Positions 58,228-64,000 of a stretch of DNA of 64,000 nt are shown here, in pieces. Positions within the stretch are counted from its first letter, which is position 1, and every line of letters starts with the position of its first letter. The DNA is taken from contig JBMNPH010000004.1 in assembly GCA_050943495.1 (NCBI GenBank), forward strand, positions 131,527 to 195,526, read 5' to 3'. Source of the DNA: Merdivicinus sp050943495. GTDB lineage: Bacteria; Bacillota; Clostridia; Oscillospirales; Ruminococcaceae. The notes beneath the pieces are model-generated. The model saw only the letters and a list, made by a program, of their open reading frames with translations, was not told where the DNA came from and ran no database searches. The translations under genes and the position numbers were made by a program.

Positions 58228-61200
58228 TTATATCAAATGTTGAATTTGAACCGGGCCCAGCAATCCAGAAACAAGATTTTCGCCTTCGCGCTGGATGTTG
58301 TCATTATTCCAGTAACGATTCCAACCAAGAGCCATTCCTTCATCTACCAGCAGGAACTGGCGTTCCACTGCGGCGGAATTGGAGACAATGACCGTAATTT
58401 GATTCTCTCCGTCATGAAGAAGATCGGTGACATCCAGTCGATATGGCTGCCATACGCGCGAACCTGCATAGACGTCATTGATCCAAATTTCCGCCTGAAA
58501 TGCGGTATCTCCCAAATTCAGAAGATAGCAGCCTGGCTTTTTGGAAATCCATACTGTATTCTGATATCGCGCAAATCCTGAATACCATTCAAGACCGTGT
58601 AAACGCCAATCAAATAGAGCTGTACGGAAAGGTGCTAATGTTACTTGGATCGGCTGATGTAGACCATCTTTTTCCGACTGCGCGGTTATACGAATTTCTA
58701 AATGATGAGGAATTCCATCCGGTTTACATAGGGCCTTGCCATTTTTCCAAGTTAGTTCCATTCCGTCTAACGTGATGGAACAGTCGCTTCCGGTAACATC
58801 CGGATATGCAATCTGTTTGGTTCCGGCGGGAATGGTCAAATTATAGACCAACTGCTGTGGATAAGAAATTTTTTCACCAAAGAGCGGGAGATCTCCCCAC
58901 GGCTGTAAAGGTGGACAGCCGCGTTCCCATGCTTCCAGCCATTCTCCTTGTCGTGCCCCATCGCCGAATGAAGAGCATGCTGATGCATCTAGATGACGAA
59001 CATGAGGCTGATAAGACAGCTGATCCCATCCGTCCGGAACGGAATCGCTGACAATCCAACTGGAGTCGCTTATAATGCGAAGAATATCATCACCTGAGCA
59101 GATTTCTACTTGCAGCAGAAGAGAGGTAAGTCGATCTGGTGGAAGTGTCTCGGCAGAACAGACGTTATGATCGGACAGCGGCTTTGGATTATGTACTTGT
59201 ATAGCGAGGAGATTTTCTCCTTCTGTAAAACATCCCGAAAGATCAGCCTGCATCGGCTCTAATCCTTGAGCAGATTGGACTGCCTTCTTTCCATTGATCC
59301 AAAGTGTCCATTCCTGAACGGCAGCAATGCAGATTCTTGCGGATTTCGGAATCTGATCCAGATGGATTAATTTTCGGAAATAGAGGTCCGGTTTGGAACA
59401 GTCATCCTGCCATGCAGGACGGCGGGTGATCCAGCTTGCCTCCCAGAGGCTTAGATGACGCCCGCAGAAACCGGGTTCTGTGTTGGTATTGCAGATACGG
59501 ATTCGTTTTCCTGCCGGATGCGTATCGGAACTGAGAATTGCCAATGGGATTTGCAGAGTTGTATTTTGGCAAAGAAGCTGTTCCGAACCGGAAAGTTCGG
59601 ATGAAATCGGAAGAAATTCCCAGCGTCCCGCTACCGCAATCTCTTCTCTGATTTCGGGAACGGAAACGAATGGAGTAGCATCTTCCGGATCCAGAATCAG
59701 CCAGCAGGCTTCATCCGGTTCCAGCCAAAGATCGATTTCGGTTCCGTTCGAAACGATGCGGCCGGAAAGAGCAGTACAAGTTCCGGTTTCAGGACTTAAT
59801 TTCCGAATGCTACCCATTGCCCGCAAAAGTAGAGTGGTAAATCTGGCATTTGGAGAACTATTCGATATCAGATAGCAGTCTTTGCCTTCTATTACACGAT
59901 GGCTTGCGAAGAGATTGTTGCGAGTTCCGCGTAAAATTTGAACATCTGGCTGAATTTTTTCTGCAATGACGGCAGGCAGTTGAGTGGGGGAAATTCCGCC
60001 ATCGAATTCTGTGCAGCTATACCGCAGAATAATGCCGCCATTCTGTTCAAATTCTTTAAGTTTTTGTTCGAGAGACTGCGGAAGATCCGCCGGCTCCGGG
60101 AAAAGCAGGATGCGGAATGATTGTACCCCTGTCCGAATTTTTCCCTTTGAAACTTCGGCAGATAGGAGGCAGCGGCTGTCAATCATGTCGGTATCGATCT
60201 GATGTTCCAGTAGGGTATTCAGTACTATAGTAAAAGCCTGATCCAAAGCAACTCCGGCTGGAGTTGTTTTTCCAGCGACAGTTTCCGCCTGCATTTGTTC
60301 AATCGGATAGTAAAGACCGACATCAACAACTGGTTTTCCCAATGTATTCATATAGCAGATCCGGCTGATATAGTCGGCAAACTGCCGGAAATAACGCCAG
60401 TATGGATTCTGATAGAAGAAGCTGGTCGGCCAATCGGATTGAGAACCCTGATGTTCACATTCTGAATAAAATCCATGGAGTGTGAACATACTGATTCCCA
60501 TGACTCCCATGGTGTTGACGCCTCGTTTAAATTGTTGAAGGCTGCATCCCCAGCCAGCACCGCCCATTGCTTCGGACATAGCGCGTTCTTTTCCATAAGC
60601 CCGAGCAACGGAAACGGAGTACTTCGGTTCGCAGTATGTAATCTTGCGCGGAAAACGATAACGATAATCATGGTTGTCAGCGCCTGGAATTTGCAAATGT
60701 CGGATGGTATCAAAATAATTTCCCTGCCGTCCGGGATGGCCTGCAAGATGTTCTTCCGTATGGCCGGTTAATTTCAGATGATTTTCTTCACACCATTCCG
60801 AAATCTGGGTGAAAAATGCTTCTTCATATAGTTCTGCGATCGTTTGGTAGTAATCCTTTCGAATTTGACGTTCCTGCTCGCCGCCGGCTGTTGCCAAAGC
60901 GGGAAGTTTAGGAATCAGATCATAGCCACGGCGTTTTTGAAATTCCTCTGCAAGACAGTCCGTCCAGGGGAATGCTTCAGCACGCATATAAATTTCATCG
61001 AAGAAGATACCAGGAATCCGATTTCCAAAGAATTGACCATATCGTTTTTTATATTCTTCGTGCGTGTAATCCATAAAGAGACGAATGGTGTTCCGATTTA
61101 GATAATCTACGTTTCGAGGATGGATTTTTAAGGAAAATACCAGAATCTGCCCTTGTTCTTGCAGATGTTCGGGATCAGTTCGAAGCATTTCTCCATTTTT

Positions 61201-61638
61201 TTCTTGAAACAGATATAACGGAGAAAAAGAAGTGTCTGTTAATTGAAAATCGTTGGCTGATGCGTATCGGCGGATTTCCAAACTTTTTGCCATGTTACAG
61301 ATACCTTTTGCCAATACTGGTGAAGGTTTTTGAAATCCGTATTCAAAGGTGCTGCCAGCGGTGCCACTAGGCCAGGCGTATTCGTCATACAGCCAGGGAT
61401 GAAATCCGGTTTTTTCGCCTTCTTCCACACAGGCGGAAACAGCGTCCCACCATTCCTGTTCCAGATATGGGGTTTTCAGATAGGCACGAGCATGCATAAA
61501 CCCATTGTATACTCCTTTGTCAGCCATTTCGTTGATCTGCCAACGGAGACGTTCTGGTTTGAGATCCCCGTACCAGAACCAGAAGGCATTGGGACTGAAA
61601 GCCTTGGGTGGGGATTGAACTTCATCCAAAAAACTCAT
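58228..61638 (-). CDS. GH106-like glycoside hydrolase (putative alpha-L-rhamnosidase family)
   Basis: A 1136-residue enzyme without signal peptide. The N-terminal barrel has NAFWFWYGDLKPERLRWQI, NGFMHARAYLKTPYL, PWLYDEYAWPSGTAG and IPGIFFDEIYM, the succession seen in GH106 and related rhamnosidase-type hydrolases with acidic residues on the DEY and FDE strands. The C-terminal third holds two beta-sandwich modules (WTLWINGKKAV, YRLDVTDLLHDGENQITV). Substrate is probably a plant or glycosaminoglycan-type oligosaccharide; rhamnose is plausible given rhaM elsewhere in the window, but not shown. Start: ATG 61638, seven bases after AAGGAAG; TTG 61641 is next to it. Follows the AraC regulator by 12 bp. 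Confidence 0.8.
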   Translation of the reverse strand: MSFLDEVQSPPKAFSPNAFWFWYGDLKPERLRWQINEMADKGVYNGFMHARAYLKTPYLEQEWWDAVSACVEEGEKTGFHPWLYDEYAWPSGTAGSTFEYGFQKPSPVLAKGICNMAKSLEIRRYASANDFQLTDTSFSPLYLFQEKNGEMLRTDPEHLQEQGQILVFSLKIHPRNVDYLNRNTIRLFMDYTHEEYKKRYGQFFGNRIPGIFFDEIYMRAEAFPWTDCLAEEFQKRRGYDLIPKLPALATAGGEQERQIRKDYYQTIAELYEEAFFTQISEWCEENHLKLTGHTEEHLAGHPGRQGNYFDTIRHLQIPGADNHDYRYRFPRKITYCEPKYSVSVARAYGKERAMSEAMGGAGWGCSLQQFKRGVNTMGVMGISMFTLHGFYSECEHQGSQSDWPTSFFYQNPYWRYFRQFADYISRICYMNTLGKPVVDVGLYYPIEQMQAETVAGKTTPAGVALDQAFTIVLNTLLEHQIDTDMIDSRCLLSAEVSKGKIRTGVQSFRILLFPEPADLPQSLEQKLKEFEQNGGIILRYSCTEFDGGISPTQLPAVIAEKIQPDVQILRGTRNNLFASHRVIEGKDCYLISNSSPNARFTTLLLRAMGSIRKLSPETGTCTALSGRIVSNGTEIDLWLEPDEACWLILDPEDATPFVSVPEIREEIAVAGRWEFLPISSELSGSEQLLCQNTTLQIPLAILSSDTHPAGKRIRICNTNTEPGFCGRHLSLWEASWITRRPAWQDDCSKPDLYFRKLIHLDQIPKSARICIAAVQEWTLWINGKKAVQSAQGLEPMQADLSGCFTEGENLLAIQVHNPKPLSDHNVCSAETLPPDRLTSLLLQVEICSGDDILRIISDSSWIVSDSVPDGWDQLSYQPHVRHLDASACSSFGDGARQGEWLEAWERGCPPLQPWGDLPLFGEKISYPQQLVYNLTIPAGTKQIAYPDVTGSDCSITLDGMELTWKNGKALCKPDGIPHHLEIRITAQSEKDGLHQPIQVTLAPFRTALFDWRLHGLEWYSGFARYQNTVWISKKPGCYLLNLGDTAFQAEIWINDVYAGSRVWQPYRLDVTDLLHDGENQITVIVSNSAAVERQFLLVDEGMALGWNRYWNNDNIQREGENLVSGLLGPVQIQHLI

Positions 61639-61650
61639 CAAAACACTTCC

Positions 61651-63900
61651 TTAACTATTTTTTTGAGAATGCAATTTAATATGTTGGCTCGGGGAGTACC
61701 CCATAATCCGTTTGTAAGCGCGGCTAAATGAATTCGCATTTTCATAACCGACTGCTGATCCAATTTGTGAGATAGAAAGTTTTTGTTCTTCCAAAAGATG
61801 ATTGGCATCTCGAATGCGGAGCTTTTCAATGTAAACTTGGAAATTTTCCCCTAAAAGTTTACGGATCAGGGAGGAAAGATAAATTTCTGTCATACCAAAT
61901 TGAAGAGAAAGGGTTGTAAGACTAAGATCTGAATCTCGATAGTGATCATTTAGATAGGCAATGATATTTTGTTCATTTTGGTTTTGCTTTTTTTCCTGCA
62001 TATGAATGGACTCCTGACACAAGAGTGAATACTGCTCTTTCAGATAGGTGAAGAATTCTTCTGTTGTAATTTTGGGAAGATCTGGTGGCACAATAGGGAC
62101 AGAACGGGCATATTTAGAACTGAATAGAGTGCCGAGCATTCGATAGAACAGAAGATTTTTCATAAATGGTGATAAGTGTTTATGCGAGAAATTTTCCTGG
62201 TAAACTTGTTGTAGAGTCTCTTGAATCAGAGAGATATTTCCCATTTCAGTTGCATCTGTCAAGCGTTCTTCCTGCTGAATGGTATAACAATATCCTTCGG
62301 TATTGACGCTGTCTGCATCATTGAGAAAAAGAAATCGTTCGGAAAGATCTACTGTATTTTGAATCAAACTGCGTGCCTCGGTAAAGGAATGAGAGATTTC
62401 AAGCAGCGGTCGTGGATTTCCAGCATAAATACAGATATCTAACTGGTATTGTTCCTTGATTTGGTAATACAGTTGTTTGAATACCTCCTCGGCTATTTGT
62501 CCGGGGGATTCTGTATAAAGGACAGATACATGGCGGGAATCCAGCCACAAACCAATATGAAGAGAAGAAAATTCGCGCTCTATTCCATCAGCAAGTTGAT
62601 TTCGTATGGGAAGCTGAAGATCTTCCTGAATTTGCAGATAAATTCCCCTGCAAGCGGATTCTGGCGTGAGCGGAAGGGCGTAACGGACAAGGTTTTCTGC
62701 TAATTTTTTTTGATCCAAAATACCGCCGAACTCCAACTGAATGAGAAAAGCTTCTCGTAAACGTTGTTCTTGTTCTTGTAACAGCAACTCCATATTTGCG
62801 TTTTTTTGAGTAACTGTACGCACTGAAGTTACCAATCTCCAAAGCCCGTTCTGTGCACGGGTTTTTGCAGTACCCTCCTCCAGCGGCTGGAGTGCATAGG
62901 CAATATGTGTGAGCGGCTGCTGATTATAGTAATAAGAACATAGAATTAAAAAAATTCCGACTGCAATCAGAATGAGGGTACCAACTAAATTGATTTGCAA
63001 ACTTTTCATGCAGCTTTGATGAATCTCCTGCTGGGGGATTCCAATTACGAAATCAAGTTGGTATTGCGTTGAATAGCAGCGAGCCAATAGGAATTTTGTA
63101 CCATTCCAGTTAAAGCTGGTATGATTATCTTCCATTTCAGGAAAGTCTGATGAAGTTGCAATTTTGGCATCGAACCCTTCACTTAGAAGGATATTTCCAT
63201 TGGAATCAGCCAGATAGAAAAATTGAGCCCCAAGTTCAAATGCTTTTTGTAATGTATTTCGGATCTGAGCGGTATTGAGTTCAAAAAAGATTTTTCCACC
63301 AATATCCACCTGACGTCCCACATAGGGCATTTGATAATAGACGGAATTTTCTCCTGATTCTGTAGGCAGAATTACTAATGGACAGGAGGTTGGATTGCTG
63401 TCAAGTAGTTGTTCTTTCCATTGTTCATAAGGGATTTCATTGGATCCCCAAAAGTAATCATAATAAAGGGTAATATCTAGAAAAACCTGATTTGGTGAAA
63501 AAAGCAGCTGATTGTTTTGGGAATATAGATAGTAAGATTTAACATATTGCATACTATCATTATAGACTGGAAGGTAGTGAGCGGCCTGCTGCAGGTCGTA
63601 CATGTTTAAGGTTTCTTGACTGGGATTTCGGAGGATCTTATCAATATAATTTAGACCATTGATGGTAGAAGCAAAATCCTGAATGGAGTTGAGACTCCCT
63701 TCCAATGAATACATGGCATTTTCCAAAATTAGGCTGTTGGAATGTAAAAGCTGCTTTTTGGCAGCAGAATAGTTGCTGCTATAGCTGATGACACCCATGG
63801 CAATTGGAATTAATATCAGCATCAGATAGGAAATACTGAATTGCAGCAGGATTTTGGGCTTCCGTTTGGGATGTTCTTTTCTTGGCTGCAAAAATTTCAT
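61651..63900 (-). CDS. Membrane-bound AraC-type regulator (YesN/YtdP-like) with sensor domain
   Basis: A 749-residue protein. Helix 1 at about 21-43 (LLQFSISYLMLILIPIAMG), an extracytoplasmic Cache-like domain of about 250 residues, helix 2 around 305-328 (LVGTLILIAVGIFLILCSYY), a cytoplasmic linker, then the C-terminal AraC/XylS DNA-binding domain with two HTH motifs (LSLTTLSLQFGMTEIYLSS; LSISQIGSAVGYENANSFSR). One-component sensors of this build sense an extracellular sugar and switch on the adjacent uptake genes, which here form one strand-aligned group downstream. ATG 63900 is used (GAGG twelve bases upstream is a weak site). Confidence 0.9.
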   Translation of the reverse strand: MKFLQPRKEHPKRKPKILLQFSISYLMLILIPIAMGVISYSSNYSAAKKQLLHSNSLILENAMYSLEGSLNSIQDFASTINGLNYIDKILRNPSQETLNMYDLQQAAHYLPVYNDSMQYVKSYYLYSQNNQLLFSPNQVFLDITLYYDYFWGSNEIPYEQWKEQLLDSNPTSCPLVILPTESGENSVYYQMPYVGRQVDIGGKIFFELNTAQIRNTLQKAFELGAQFFYLADSNGNILLSEGFDAKIATSSDFPEMEDNHTSFNWNGTKFLLARCYSTQYQLDFVIGIPQQEIHQSCMKSLQINLVGTLILIAVGIFLILCSYYYNQQPLTHIAYALQPLEEGTAKTRAQNGLWRLVTSVRTVTQKNANMELLLQEQEQRLREAFLIQLEFGGILDQKKLAENLVRYALPLTPESACRGIYLQIQEDLQLPIRNQLADGIEREFSSLHIGLWLDSRHVSVLYTESPGQIAEEVFKQLYYQIKEQYQLDICIYAGNPRPLLEISHSFTEARSLIQNTVDLSERFLFLNDADSVNTEGYCYTIQQEERLTDATEMGNISLIQETLQQVYQENFSHKHLSPFMKNLLFYRMLGTLFSSKYARSVPIVPPDLPKITTEEFFTYLKEQYSLLCQESIHMQEKKQNQNEQNIIAYLNDHYRDSDLSLTTLSLQFGMTEIYLSSLIRKLLGENFQVYIEKLRIRDANHLLEEQKLSISQIGSAVGYENANSFSRAYKRIMGYSPSQHIKLHSQKNS

Positions 63901-63962
63901 AATGCAATAATTCCTCAATTCTTTGACATAAAAAACAGATAAAATGCTCAAATTTGATTTTA

Positions 63963-63991
63963 ATTATATGGGATAAATTGGCAAAAAACAA
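63963..63991 (-). promoter_or_regulatory. Sigma-A-type promoter for the YesN-like regulator operon
   Basis: Minus strand: TTGTTT, 17 bases, TATAAT, about 60 bp upstream of the start codon. Nothing else is recognisable up to the window edge. Confidence 0.6.
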
Positions 63992-64000
63992 TCTACATTT

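Noticed and set aside
1..64000. Phage defence system, prophage, transposon, tRNA or rRNA
   Set aside because: No integrase, transposase, nuclease/helicase module, restriction genes, terminal repeats or tRNA-like cloverleaf sequences were recognised on either strand by reading; a tRNAscan or DefenseFinder run could not be done.

Overview
The window reads as a chromosome segment of an anaerobic, spore-forming, Gram-positive member of the Clostridia, probably an Oscillospiraceae/Ruminococcaceae-type gut organism. This is inferred from gene content: the germination protease gpr, two Cys-rich genes behind sigma-K-like promoters, FabK as enoyl reductase, ECF vitamin transport, a sortase-type surface protein, strong AGGAGG ribosome sites, TTG starts and B12 and c-di-GMP riboswitches. 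No 16S rRNA or other phylogenetic marker is present, so the family-level placement is tentative.

Layout. 1-3.9 kb (minus): rhamnose mutarotase, a hybrid sensor kinase and an amidohydrolase cut by the window edge. 4-6.7 kb: a methionine-synthase-like protein without a B12 domain, convergent with an MreB paralogue. 7-12.4 kb: uronate catabolism (KDPG aldolase fused to a glyoxalase-fold domain, KDG kinase, heparinase-like lyase), an acetyltransferase and gpr. 12.5-21.1 kb: housekeeping genes, mostly monocistronic (rpsT, pepT, an ArsR-type regulator, nagB, amidase, AEC transporter), then a radical SAM/B12 protein with its DUF2344 partner and an orphan protein. 21.4-26.5 kb: a complete ECF importer (S, fused A-A, T) with a PHP phosphoesterase and an RpiR regulator; substrate unknown. 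26.5-31.9 kb: a cobalamin-riboswitch operon with a corrinoid/iron-type importer, cobK and cobH. 31.9-33.1 kb: a uroporphyrinogen-decarboxylase-family protein.

33.2-40.3 kb is the most accessory-looking part. A 1446-residue wall-anchored protein carries sixteen 24-bp repeats, beta-helix, VWA and MucBP regions and an APQTG anchor, and its leader contains a clear c-di-GMP-I riboswitch. It is followed by a secreted DUF4367-like protein and an ECF sigma factor with a membrane anti-sigma-like partner that appears to share the same C-terminal domain. 40.3-42.1 kb: a MATE exporter and a 45-residue Cys-rich gene.

42.1-51.7 kb is a near-complete type II fatty-acid synthesis locus: fabH-fabK-fabG-fabF-accB-fabZ-accC-accD-accA-acpP on the minus strand and fabD divergent. 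51.7-54.6 kb: manA, an APH-fold kinase, an MGMT-domain protein and a second Cys-rich, putatively sigma-K-dependent gene. 54.6-64 kb (minus): a sugar-uptake operon of YesN-type AraC regulator, GH106-like glycosidase, two permeases and a lipoprotein binding protein.

Polysaccharide and sugar-acid scavenging therefore flank a core of housekeeping and lipid synthesis genes, with a c-di-GMP-controlled surface adhesin in the middle. No tRNA, rRNA, prophage, insertion sequence, CRISPR array or recognisable defence system was seen.
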